Assembly: GCF_010183535.1 (NCBI RefSeq)
Contig: NC_071333.1
Span: forward strand, 5,454,587-5,518,586
Source of the DNA: Caenorhabditis remanei
Lineage: Eukaryota > Nematoda > Chromadorea > Rhabditida > Rhabditidae
Direction: 5' to 3'
DNA: 64,000 bases
Position 1 is the stretch's first letter; the number at the start of each line of letters is the position of its first letter. A program made the translations under genes and the position numbers. The notes beneath the pieces were generated by a model that did no database searches, was not told where the DNA came from, and saw only the letters and a program-made list of their open reading frames with translations. This document shows, piece by piece, positions 22,578 to 33,085 of the stretch.

Positions 22578-24868
22578 GGTAGTACTTCTAGCTAATCGAT
22601 CACTATAGATTCGCACGATTAATAAGCCAAGGTCCCTTCATGCCAGCTTGCTGGATCGGAGGGAGCCTCTAGCGGGTTCATAGTGTCACTTGGAGGTTAC
22701 ATACGTAAGCTTTATTGATTTATCCCTCCTCGTCCGAACATTCTCGGGATTCGGATTCATTCGAAGCCCTCGAGAGTTCCGATAGGACCGGTGGTCAATA
22801 ATTCGCTTTCGTATCGATAATCTGCAATCGATGCTTTGGATTCAAGACATGCTCCGGAAGTTTAAAGCAATCAGAAGCTCCTGCGGGGCCGCCGAAAGGT
22901 AGCTCCGCGGTTGAGATTTTGAGAGCTTGAGCGGAAGGAGAATGTAAACGAAAACTGGGGGTCCCTGGTTTCGAGCATGGTGTTGATATGCGGCGACTCC
23001 TTTGTTGGTTTATCGATCTGCTTGCCCTCTTCGGAGCTCGAGTAGTATCGGTTACCAGTCCTCTGATTGCGCGATCAGCAGTTTTTACTGCATACGATCC
23101 CGTTCGTGAGGCGAAGGATATCCCCGTCATCGATATTGTCCTCCAGACCTCGGGTCGGCTGATGCTAGTTTCGGTACTTTTCTATTCTAATCGGAATTCG
23201 TTCTGATTTGTTGAATAGTATTGATTCTGATGCAGAGCAGGCGAGCCCCCTGGTGTGAAGCTTGTGTTGCTTCCGAGTATAGTCTTGATGCTCATGCATA
23301 CTCGTTAGTGATCGGTATCAGGGATGCCAGGCAAGAGACCGCATACTGCCATGTGTTGGAGTCGCTGTTGGCCTCAGGTGCTCCATCTTTGTATCGATTA
23401 GGAACTGTAACCCCAGTGTATCTCCGTCTCCCTTTGGGATTCCGACATACATTTGACTACAGTACCCCTCGACTGTTTGCGACACGGCGCAGGTGCATAC
23501 CTGTCTCGTACTCCGCCTCCTCGAGTTAACGAGTCTCCATGAGAAGTTCATTTAAGGTTCGGCATTGTTCCTCTCGCCTTATCGTCCTCGGATGATTTGG
23601 CAGTCGTTTGAGAGTGAGCAAAGCAAAACCTGCTATATGAGGGACAACTCAAGGCTCAGAATTTCATAAGTCGTAGTAGACAGCGTAGCGATACGTTCGA
23701 GGCGACCTTTTACTGCTGATCTTAGAGCCCGAGCAGGAATAAGCGATATTTCCTAATCGGTTCCTCGAGACACAAGTGGTTCTAGTTGATTACGATGGTG
23801 TTAATGCGAGCCTCGGCGATTTGATCTCCCCCGATTTATTTCGGGTCTTTCGAATCCCCGTCACCTCGATAATACACCTCTTACGTCCTCTAGTGGTATT
23901 CTCGAACCCGTCCCCCGCTTTCAGACTCCCTCTGATAAAGAGTGGATTACAGTCGATCGACTGTTGATCGTCCCCCAGCTCCGTATCAGGATTCTGGAGG
24001 GTTAAGACTGATGCCTAAAATCAAAAACTTTGAACGCATGCGTTTCATAGTGAGTAGATTCGAGGGCGATCGAGCAGTCGGTACCCTTTGTTTCGTGACC
24101 GGATATGGACGATGGGTCAATAGTTCAATCGATTGGTCTTATCTCTTTAACTAAGTGAGTCGCTACTATCGCAGAAAAACTGAGTAATTTCACACGTGTC
24201 TTCTGAGAATAGATATATTCTCATGGGTTGATGAATCCTCGCCTTTGCCCCGCTGTCCGACAGCCGCTTTCTTTAAGCGCCTGGATTTGCCGGTCAGAGC
24301 CGAACGAATCTCCTCTACGAGAAATGCTTAGTGCTAGCGAGTCTTCCGTTTCGTGATAACGCTGCGCTCTCTTTCCGTTCTTCTATTCTCTCCGTACATA
24401 GTATGGATGAGATCGAAGCACCGCGAGGGACCGCACCCGTATCAATTGTAGTTCGGAGAGCTATGCATTAAGTGGGTTCCAGTTCGTTCTGATCTGATCG
24501 AATCGGCTGAATTTCGTATCGAGCGGAAGCTCTTTTGAGCATCCTTCCTCGGATACATGCGTTTTGATTTTCAACCGAATCCATCATCGTCAGTCCGAAA
24601 ACTGACCTATCTACCAGAAGACTTAGTTGAGGTGCTGTATTCGAAAGGCCTCAGCGACCGACATATTCAGTAGTATGTAAATACGAGCTGAAATAGTCAA
24701 ACCGGTTATTTCGGGTCGTAAGGTCACTCCCCTCGCAGCAGGTCGCAAGACTCGCGCTTGCGGATCGTCCTGAAGACTAATGGAGTAGTCGGCCGTATCG
24801 GTTTGAGACGATATCTTTCGTTTACCGATTCTGGCTCAAGTATCTGAGGAGGACACTCCCTATGGAGC

Positions 24869-25119
24869 ATCCTCTGGCCCCCCGGAGCGTATTGGTTATG
24901 TTCCGGGAGGATTCTAGTACGAGTCTGGTTAGGAGACGACCATAGGCGATCTAGTGCATTTTTCACTCCGGAGCCCTCCCTCGTTGGTGATAGACACTCT
25001 TACTTCCTGCTGTGTTTTAACACGGGCTTGCCCGTTTGCGGAAGTGATGGTGCCTCATCGCTTATCGAGCAAGGTTCTTCGGATCGAGGATGCATTCGGA
25101 TCCTCTGGCCCCCCGGAGC
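24869..25119 (+). repeat. C-rich 20-mer, two copies 231 bp apart
   Basis: An identical 20-base block containing CTGGCCCCCCGGAG occurs at 24869-24888 and 25100-25119. Its core CCCCCCGGAG also occupies 42961-42970, directly before the 3' LTR, where a polypurine tract would be expected. Confidence 0.7.
25002..25045 (+). ncRNA. Structured RNA motif A, copy 2
   Basis: It has the same fold as 22532-22577. The second hairpin is GGGC-TT-GCCC instead of GGAC-TC-GTCC, and the outer stem begins A-T instead of G-C, so both changes keep pairing. The first hairpin and the following TTTGCGGAAG are unchanged. Confidence 0.55.
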
Positions 25120-26670
25120 ATGAATTCTGAATTCACTGCACCACGGTGCCATTGACTATGATAGTTTTTTAACCAGATCTAGTGCTATCGGATAATTTTT
25201 GCTAAGAAAACGTAAATGATGTATGGAACCAGAGTTTCGGCTCCAGATCCTAGATATTCTATCACTCTTAACGCGGAACTCTGAGTATCTTATGAAAGAT
25301 GAGGAGTACCGAGTGTAGTTCGGGCGAAATTAGTATACCTCCCCTCTTCGTGAGCGGAACGTAGAAAGTTTCCCCCTAATTGCAACGGAATTCTTGAAGC
25401 GTTAATTTCGTTTGAAATCCGCTGTCCCGTTTGGGATTTGGGGTATTCTAGACCGTTTTTCGCAGAATATTTCTCGTCACGTCGCGTGGCTTTTGTGTCG
25501 TTTAGACACAATAGTGATTGAGAAATCTCTTCCGGAATCTGAAGATTGTTTACAATCGTTGTCGAAAATACTTCCAGTCTTGAATTCCACTCGTGAAACA
25601 CATCTGGATGAGAGAAAGAGCATAAACTAAGTGGTGTACTAGTCTACGGTGTAGGCGGATAAGAGCGAGCCGCCGGAGTTATGCTAGTAGGACAGTCGGA
25701 AGAGATGAGTATCGAAGTTGCTCTGATTCTTTCAGAGCATTTGGCGTAGCTAGACATCATAGTTGGTGCCTTGTGCATCGGATTTGGTGATTCTATGCAG
25801 CGCATTTGATGTTTCATTTCATTAGTTTGGTGCCTCAAATCTACTCCACCCTCGGGTCGATCTAGATTTATGGTGCGAAATGCCGACTGAAACTCGTATC
25901 ACTCGCCTCCATCGAATCTTCGATCGAGCAGTTTGGTATGTAGTCTTCCTCGTGTGTGGATGAAAGTGGCTATTTCGAATAGTGATTCGTAATCTACCCT
26001 TTCAAGTATAATTCCGTCCGCTCTCCCTCGAATCCCTCAGTAGTTTTTAGTAGTCGTTTTTGGACTACGGATCCTCTCTGTCATTCAAGTCTTCGTTTCG
26101 TTTCTGTGTGATTCGGCGATAGGCTATCTGTGTACTCCTCGGTGCAGCGACTTTTAAGCGGATCGTTAGATTAACGGGCCGGCCGCCTGGCAAGCGGAGG
26201 GCCTTATTAGGCTAGCGATACCTCGACTCCACCACGATCTACACGGATAGTCACTCCCCGAGTCATACTTAAACTCGATGAGAATGATAGACGTTTAAGA
26301 GAGACCGTATTCCAGCTAATGATTACACTATATCCCAGACAAACTACATCACGGAATCTGTCATGATTCCGAAGCCTCTTGTTGCTTTCCTAGTATCGAT
26401 TTCGATCGATATGAAGTTAGCTTTCGTTGAGCTTTGAGATGGTTTAGTATTGTGTTGCGGCGAAACTTCTCGCGTAGAGCTCTAGTCAGTGATGTCTGAG
26501 AAGGTGACTCCTTCGACTGATGTCGTTAACTATCTCTCGTCATCTCGAACCTCGGCGCTTTGCATTTCGCAAGTTTTTTCTTTTTTAGGAATTCGCATTT
26601 AGTTTTCTCTTATCTGCCTCCGTGATTTTCTTGTATTCGTATCTCCCAGAGTCAGTTGAGTCATATTTAT

Positions 26671-26680
26671 TATGCTTCAG
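26671..26680 (+). promoter_or_regulatory. Splice acceptor of accessory gene 1
   Basis: TATGCTTCAG lies 20 bases before the ATG at 26700. It could be used for cis-splicing from an LTR leader donor or for spliced-leader addition. Confidence 0.45.
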
Positions 26681-26699
26681 CTATCACTCGCGATCTACG

Positions 26700-27411
26700 A
26701 TGTCGGGAAAGGGATCTCGTCCGCCCTCGGGCAATAGACACCCCTCGGAGCCTTCGGAGGGTAAGACTAGCCGAACGCCTAGAAAGAAATTACAGATGAT
26801 GGTGTTTTAGATCAGCTTCTGACGCGTATTGACTACGACCTTCTGCTGTCCGGTCAGAATGCATTGATGCATTCGTTTCATTATTTCGCCGACACGCTCC
26901 GTAACATGACTCCAAAATTCGATAGAATGTACGAGATGTTCCGCAGCCAGTTCAGCGATAATGTTGACCCGACAGTCTGTAAGCTTGGACCTCCACGCCT
27001 CGGTGATCCTTATCATGGAATCACGCAGTTCGAGAAGGACCTTCGCAAACAGCGAGAACACTTTTTGGCCTGCACGGTACCATAAGCTGATTTAGATATC
27101 CCAGCATCACCCAAATGTTTCAGAGAATCGCAAGATTATTTGAGAAAGTCCTCGGAGACGTTCGCAAGGGACGTCTGGACAGCCACCTCGTGGATCGTTG
27201 TATCAGCAAATTTGTGTCTGAACATTGTGGTGAATCCTCGGATTCGTCTGACTCTTCTGACGACTCGGATGCCGGAGAATCTGATTCAGATAACCCGCCG
27301 TCTTCGTCCGATGATAAGGAAGATGACTCAGACGGCAACGCCTTCGGGAACCTCGAATTCTCAGGTTATCTTGAAGAAATCGATTACTTCCCAGTAGGCC
27401 GAGCCAACTGA
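26700..27411 (+). CDS. BEL/Pao accessory protein 1, 209 aa, acidic serine-rich tail
   Basis: Three exons join in frame: 26700-26760, 26796-27076 and 27124-27411. The first intron is only 35 bases, short even for worms; the second is 47 bases with a TGTTTCAG acceptor. The protein starts MSGKGSRPPSG, has a central helical region (residues about 20-150, including MHSFHYFADTLRNM and ITQFEKDLRKQREHF) and ends with a tail of about 60 residues dominated by Ser, Asp and Glu. I do not recognise it. Acidic tails of this type occur in histone- and nucleic-acid-binding chaperones, but that is only an analogy. An AATAAA follows at 27605. Six CCCTCG hexamers or near-matches lie in and around the gene. Confidence 0.6.
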
Positions 27412-27604
27412 ATCCCTTTTGTTGACAAAACTTCTGTTACTTTCCCTCGTTGTTAGCTTATCTGAACCTCTATTGCCCTCGAATCCAAATGATTTTCTCT
27501 CGCTGGACATTATTCATCTTCACGCGTTCAACGACGTCTACAATCGGCCTAATTGCCTCGTCTAATCTCACAGTCTTTGGTTTTGATGTGCTCATTAAGT
27601 TTTC

Positions 27605-27610
27605 AATAAA
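27605..27610 (+). terminator. Poly(A) signal after accessory gene 1
   Basis: AATAAA lies 194 bases after the stop of accessory gene 1. If used, it would end a short mRNA inside the retrotransposon. Confidence 0.45.
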
Positions 27611-27846
27611 CTCGTTCCTCGAACCAGTCTACGGTCAATTTTTTCAGCCGCATTGAAATTTAGCTGGCGTTACCAGTCTTTACTGTGATTGAGATGATGA
27701 CAATGTTAGCCCCATTTAGAATTCCGAGAACAATCGAATGAGTCAGTCGAAGCTTCGAATGATGATGAAATCGTAGTGAATGACGCCCCACCCTAGTTTC
27801 AGTCTGGGAACGTCGCCTCTAGTATCAGATTTCTACAGCCCCCGCG

Positions 27847-28131
27847 ATGATTGCAGTCGTAGTTCGAGCGTATCAGTTCGTATGTCACTCTCGAGTGTGG
27901 TCAACGTGGATTCTTGTTGAAGTGGAGTCTCAGCGAGTACATGCTGTTCGGGCCTCCGAGTCGAATGAAGAATTCTTTCTTCAGAAGACTCCGGACGCTC
28001 TTGGAGTACGTCCTTTTCGAAGCACGGGTCCTAGAGAACAGTGGGCGGCGTTGCATTCCGCAATCCTTGATTGCTTGGATGCTACCCCCCCCCCCACCCT
28101 CGCTACTCCACTTCAAGATTATCCTCAATGA
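27847..28131 (+). CDS. BEL/Pao small accessory cistron, 94 aa (uncertain)
   Basis: The ATG at 27847 lies eight bases after an ATTTCTACAG acceptor, and an AATAAA lies at 28354, the same layout as the better-supported accessory genes. The product would be 94 residues starting MIAVVVRAYQF, with no known motif. A run of 11 C residues at 28085-28095 lies near the end. One base more or less there would switch to an open frame reaching 28259 (about 137 residues), so the run could be an assembly error, a mutation or a slippage site. Other frames here are also open, so coding is not certain. Confidence 0.35.
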   Translation: MIAVVVRAYQFVCHSRVWSTWILVEVESQRVHAVRASESNEEFFLQKTPDALGVRPFRSTGPREQWAALHSAILDCLDATPPPTLATPLQDYPQ

Positions 28132-28353
28132 GCTTAATTCGTGAAAACGATCTGCGGACGCATACCCTCGATATATTCACAGCAGGACTCGCATGGTTAT
28201 GGAGATATCTGTCACATCCGTCAAGTCGCTCAAAAAGCGACGCTGAAGTCTCATCATAAGCTACAGTCGAGATCCCTCGATTCTATCTTATCGCTCAAAT
28301 GGAATCCTTCGTAAAGTTGAAAAATTGTGATTTCATTCATATTCTTTTTTGTT

Positions 28354-28359
28354 AATAAA
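28354..28359 (+). terminator. Poly(A) signal after small accessory cistron
   Basis: AATAAA lies between the small cistron and accessory gene 2, about 95 bases after the later of the two possible stops. Confidence 0.4.
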
Positions 28360-28483
28360 AGTCGAGTTTTGTTTGCTTAATGATTGCTTGTGATTCAGTA
28401 ACTCGGTTTTTACCCGGTTCAATATCTGTTTCGTTTACGATTCGGTGAATTAATCTTTATAGCTTTATATCGATTTAGCAATT

Positions 28484-30496
28484 ATGAGCAACGAAAACTC
28501 ACGAATTAACAAGGAGAAGATGCTAGAAGACTCAATCCTCGACAAGAATCCGGAAGTCGGTAAGATACCATTGCCTCCGATCTCCATAGAGCTCGAAAGA
28601 GTTCTTTTGGGAGGGGCTCAAGGGAATTACACACTTTCATTGAGCGTATGGTGACTCGATTCTTTCCAGATCCCTCGGTTGACTCATCGGTTCCAAGAAC
28701 CAATGGTGCAGACGCGGAAGACGGAAATATCCTCGAGTTGGATGATCTGAACTTTGGTTAGTGCTATCAACTCTAAGAATGGTGATCAGTTGCTTTAAAT
28801 TTAGGAGATCCATCGGATCAAGCCAGCAATGCAGGAGATTCGGTTCACTCCTCGATTCTTGGAGAGTCGGACTCGCAAGAGCATGAAGTTCCAGCGAATC
28901 AGGAGATCCGCGAAGGTCCGTTGGAGTTTTTCGTCTTCCCAAACGGGAGACCCAATACTCCGAGAGTTGATTCGATTCCTTTTGCAGATGATAACTTGGA
29001 TGGAAATCCAATGTTGGAGGCTGCGAATGTAGTCGAGGAAACCGCGAATCTGGCGGAGATTGATGCCCTCGACATTGCTCAACAATTGAAGCAACTGCCA
29101 GCCATTCTTCAGGAGTTTAAGAACATCGCGCGTCAGCTCGAAACCAAAAACACCTCGTCCGGATCCATTGATGATGCCAGCAACTTCATCACGAAGAAAG
29201 ATTTAGAGGCCTTCGCCACGAAACAAGATCTCGAATCCCTCGTCTCGAAAGCTGATCTCGTGGAGCGTCTCCCCTCGGCTGACAAGTGGACTGACATGGT
29301 CGACAAGCTCGCGCCACTTGCTTCCCTCGACGGTCTGTCAGTCATGATGGGCTCAGTCTTGCAGCAACTGCGTGTGTTCGCGTTGACCCAGCGACGTCTG
29401 GCTCGTCGCCAGGGAAAGAGTGTTCTCCTCGGAAAAAAGCTTCTGACCGACGGAATGGTAGATCGTGTCAAGTTCTTGAAGACCTCGCACAAGATTACTA
29501 ATGTCTACAACTCGCTGCGCAGTTCCATCGCGAGAAAAGTCACGTCTCTGGAGGAAGAGACCGAGATAAGAGATCTTGTAAACCAACTTGATGCTATCAA
29601 GAAGGAGCAGGATGCCTTCGCTCGAATCTTAGAACCCGGCGACCATGACGATGAATCGCAGGTAGCTGCCCTCGACGAGATTGTTGCAATTGAGACAACT
29701 GTTGGCCTCGCTCAACACGCTCAAGAACGTCAGGACGAGGAGAGAAAGAAGCGAAAGCATCTTGAATCTCACCGTGCTGTACGTTTTAGTAGTTTTGAAA
29801 ATCTTTTCTTTAATTCAGTTTTATGTTCAGAGCTCCACGCGATGCTTCTTCTGCCAGGAGAATCACGACTCGTTCAGGTGCCAGAAGTACCCAGATTTGC
29901 CCTCGAAACTCCAACTCTTCCGTGAAAAGAACCGTTGTATGATTTGTGGACAATCTGGCTGCAATGGTTCGGTATCTTCCTGCAAGGCGAAGAACAGAGT
30001 GTGCAAGAATTGCGATCCCTCGTTGCCACTCGAACAACGTGAGCACCATCAGACGCTTTGTCCTCGACGCCGCCAGAAGAAACGCTCTTCGGGCGGAAGA
30101 AAGGCCATAGAAGAGAAGGTAGCTCCCTCGGCAGCCCTCGAGGCTAAAGAGAAGTTCGGTCACAACGTAGATCGCTTTCTGGATCCATCTGCTCAACAGC
30201 TTCCAGGCAGATACGTCATCCTGGCGAAACACGTGACTCAAACCTCGGATTCTGAAGAAGACCCGGCTCCATCCAAACGCCAGAAGGTCAGCACAGATTC
30301 CAACGGAATCGGTGAGGACCCCTCGGCCAAGGAAATGGAGAAGGTTCCAATTCGGAAGAAGAAGAAGAAGAATGCTGGAGGAAAGAAAACGAAGAAGGCC
30401 AAGAAGCCAATCATGAAAAAGAAAACCGAGTCCGTTGACTCTGTCAAGAAGCAGAGAGCTGCCAATCATGAGAATCCCTCGGAATCGACTAATTAA
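28484..30496 (+). CDS. BEL/Pao accessory protein 2: second Gag-like protein, 600 aa
   Basis: Four exons join in frame: 28484-28559, 28670-28756, 28805-29778 and 29831-30496, giving 600 residues. A CGATTTAG acceptor lies five bases before the ATG. The N-terminal part is acidic. A helical coiled-coil-like region spans about residues 140-370 and includes two similar turns (ITKKDLEAFATKQDLESLVSKADLVE is the core). Exon 4 begins with the knuckle CFFCQENHDSFRC, pattern CX2CX3HX4C, followed by further Cys pairs. The same unusual CX3H spacing occurs in the main Gag of this element. The C-terminus is very lysine-rich (KKKKKNAGGKK), suggesting nuclear or nucleic-acid binding. It is probably an RNA-binding structural or regulatory protein derived from gag. 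AATAAA follows at 30539. Confidence 0.75.
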
Positions 30497-30538
30497 TTGT
30501 TAACCTTTTTGTTTTAAGTTTTTTTACGGGTCTTCGTA

Positions 30539-30544
30539 AATAAA
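30539..30544 (+). terminator. Poly(A) signal after accessory gene 2
   Basis: AATAAA begins 43 bases after the stop codon, the usual distance for a worm gene. Confidence 0.5.
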
Positions 30545-31734
30545 CCGGTTCTTTTGTTGATACTGATGATCTCAATGATTGGTATATAGCTATGAGTGTA
30601 AACTCATAATTATTTCAATTTCTGCTCTATTTCAGATCGGCCTTAGTACCTTCCCGACCTTTCCGTCTGTAGTCCAAACACGAACTGAACACGATGATTC
30701 AAAGGGTAGCGCTGACCAATTCGTCGGGCTTTCCTACTTCTATAGTTATGAGTAGAAGTGAAACGTCATACTCTACGATTCTTCGGAATCTGCGAGGCTA
30801 AAAGGAATTTCATCCGTCTATATGACCTCGAGTCTGGGTAAACTGATAACTTGAATGTTAGCCACAGAAGAGAGTGTTTCAGATATACCTGAACGCACGA
30901 TTCCGTGCACTGGGTAGAAGTTAGCAGGCAGCTAACATTGTACACCGATTTGGATTCGTCCAGCGCCCTCGGGCATGTGGAGATTAGAGCATATTTTTTC
31001 GTTGCATTCTAAACCCACGATCGGTTTACAGACGATTGACACCGGATACTTGAAATTTTTCTTGTATCAAGCCAGTGGAAACGTTCACTCGGCATACGGG
31101 GCTCAGATAGTTGATGATTCTGTCATCAAGTGTATGTTATACACAGGATTACGGTCCTATATTTGTGTTAAATCGTTAAAATTCTCCCCGTCTGATCGAG
31201 AGTAAAAGTGCTCGATTGGAAAAACCCTAAACCTGTAATCGGAGCGATGACTCTCGGGTGGCTCCCGAGATTAAGCCGAGATTCAGGGTTATCCGGGTCG
31301 GTGATCGCGAGGATCTTAAAAACCGATCCATTCCCTCGGGATAAAACAAAAACTATCCGGATCTATGATGCTAACGCTAAGAGAAGGATGAGGATATAGG
31401 GATTAATTTGTGTTCTGGTACCGTAACTGAAGTACTCGCATCACTATCGAGTGAGCAATATTTGATGTAGCTAGGGTGCATTCGATGCGTTGAAAACACA
31501 CTTGGTACGTCTAATATATAGTCTTCAAGGTCGATTTAGTCGTGATAAGTGATGAAATTCTCTGATAGTTTGCACACATTGTATCGTCTAGGACACATGA
31601 GTTACTGGGCAAGCCTCCGATCCCTCGACGTTACTAAGCTTTCGTTACTTCACTCCCTCGGAGATCGAATATCGAATGAGACGCGGCGCCGAGCAATCTG
31701 AGGTCCCCCAGGAATTCGGTTCTAAGAATTGAGA

Positions 31735-31761
31735 CTGTATACGCCTTTCGGGGGTATACAG
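31735..31761 (+). other. Perfect 8-bp-stem hairpin
   Basis: CTGTATAC and GTATACAG flank an 11-base GC-rich loop that can pair partly further. No T-run follows, and the role is unknown. Confidence 0.5.
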
Positions 31762-32258
31762 ATATCAGTTCGCGTACGGCTTTGGGTGAGAATTGTCTAA
31801 AATCCGATTAACCAGTATTGGTAGAATCGGAGCGAGTGATACGGGCTGTCACAAGTGTACAGTTCGAGATACATCACCTCGTGAATAGATTCATCTAGCA
31901 ATATTAATTAGAGCATGAGTGCCGTTAGTCGAAGGACGGCTTCGTCAAAGAAGTCCTCCGTTGATTACGTCACCTCGTTTATACCTATACGTCTTATTGA
32001 CGACTGCATTTGAGTCAAGCAACTTAAAATGTTAGTTCCTTTTGTACCGAGATTTCGATCTCAAATTCGTTCATCAACGTATTTCCTTTGTGCTCGAAAG
32101 ACGGAAGTTAATCGTTCATGTTCGGCGGTCTGATTGATTTAGGAGAAGCGCTAGCGAAGTATCTCGATTACTTCAATGGTGTGAATCTTATAGCATGATG
32201 ATGGCAAAGGTGCCGGTCACCTCCTTGACAAGTGACATCAGCTCGTAGTTATCTACAG

Positions 32259-32489
32259 ATGAAACCTCAGTTCTTTCTAATGCTGCTTGATCGAACTGCA
32301 GCGTGTCACGAAAAGCAAGGACCAGTCTCCAAGAGGAGTTTTCCTTTTGATACATGCTTCGACGCAAGTTCATCGATGAGCGACCCGTCCATGCGTGGTC
32401 GTATCCCCCTGAAGATGTTCTCACCGGCAGAAACGCCACCGAGAGCTATATACTTTAGGTCTAGTACGACACAACGAGATTATACGTAA
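32259..32489 (+). CDS. BEL/Pao possible small cistron, 76 aa (weak)
   Basis: The ATG immediately follows a TTATCTACAG acceptor, and AATAAA lies at 32569, so the layout matches the other accessory cistrons. The 76-residue product starts MKPQFFLMLLDRTAAC and has no recognised motif. An antisense frame is also open across most of it, so this may be chance. Confidence 0.25.
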   Translation: MKPQFFLMLLDRTAACHEKQGPVSKRSFPFDTCFDASSSMSDPSMRGRIPLKMFSPAETPPRAIYFRSSTTQRDYT

Positions 32490-32513
32490 ATTATTAGTGC
32501 GTGTAAACCCTCG

Positions 32514-32552
32514 TGACGTCTCGAAAGAACGTCATACGTCTCGAAAGAACGT
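32514..32552 (+). repeat. Two tandem copies of a 17-base ACGT-flanked motif
   Basis: ACGTCTCGAAAGAACGT occurs twice in a row, separated by four bases. Each copy can fold with ACGT ends pairing. They lie just before an AATAAA at 32569. Confidence 0.7.
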
Positions 32553-32934
32553 ATTCTTTTACGTGTGCTAATAAACTTGTCCACGTGGCTACGTGGCTAA
32601 AGTGAGCTCGGCGTTTTTGTAGCAGTAGTGTGCAGTTCGTGCCTGTCGACACCAACCCACCCTACTCCTCTCAATCTTCGTCTCATTTTGGTTAGACGAA
32701 ACGTTTTTCGGTGCTAATTTGTATGACATAACTCGCTACCCACTTTCAGATTGAAAGCTTGGTGCATAAGCTGAGTTTTGCAGCTAGAGTTCGGTCTCAT
32801 GCAGCTAGAATTCGGTCTCTAATGGGCGCTCCTGTAGACGTCGTGATCAGTGATCAGCGAGATTGAAACGGTCTCGCTGCGTACTCAGCACGATACTCTC
32901 GGAGTGAAAATTCTGGTAATCCATATTCCGTGAG

Positions 32935-33085
32935 GGATTTGGTACACAATGGACTAGATTTGGTGCACGATGCGCCGGATTTGGTGCATAATGTATCGGA
33001 ATTTTGAGGCAGGTTTGATGCACATAATGCATCATTTAGTGCATTTGATCTTCATCGAATTCCTCGTCAACGGACGATATTTGAT
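32935..33085 (+). repeat. Cluster of TTTGGTGCA-like repeats
   Basis: GATTTGGTRCAC/CAT occurs three times in succession, followed by looser GTTTGATGCA and TTTGATGCA versions. The same core begins the candidate primer-binding site at 20805. A similar, weaker cluster lies at about 25760-25835. Confidence 0.5.

Larger units (their letters stand above)
20826..26699 (+). other. BEL/Pao 5' leader, mostly noncoding
   Basis: About 5.9 kb without a convincing gene. It holds a tandem-repeat block (21480-22400), two copies of a structured RNA motif (22532-22577 and 25002-25045), two copies of a C-rich 20-mer and many CCCTCG hexamers. Several short open frames (for example 22988-23206 and 23221-23529) lack the acceptor-ATG-AATAAA setting seen for the accessory genes. 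Confidence 0.6.
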
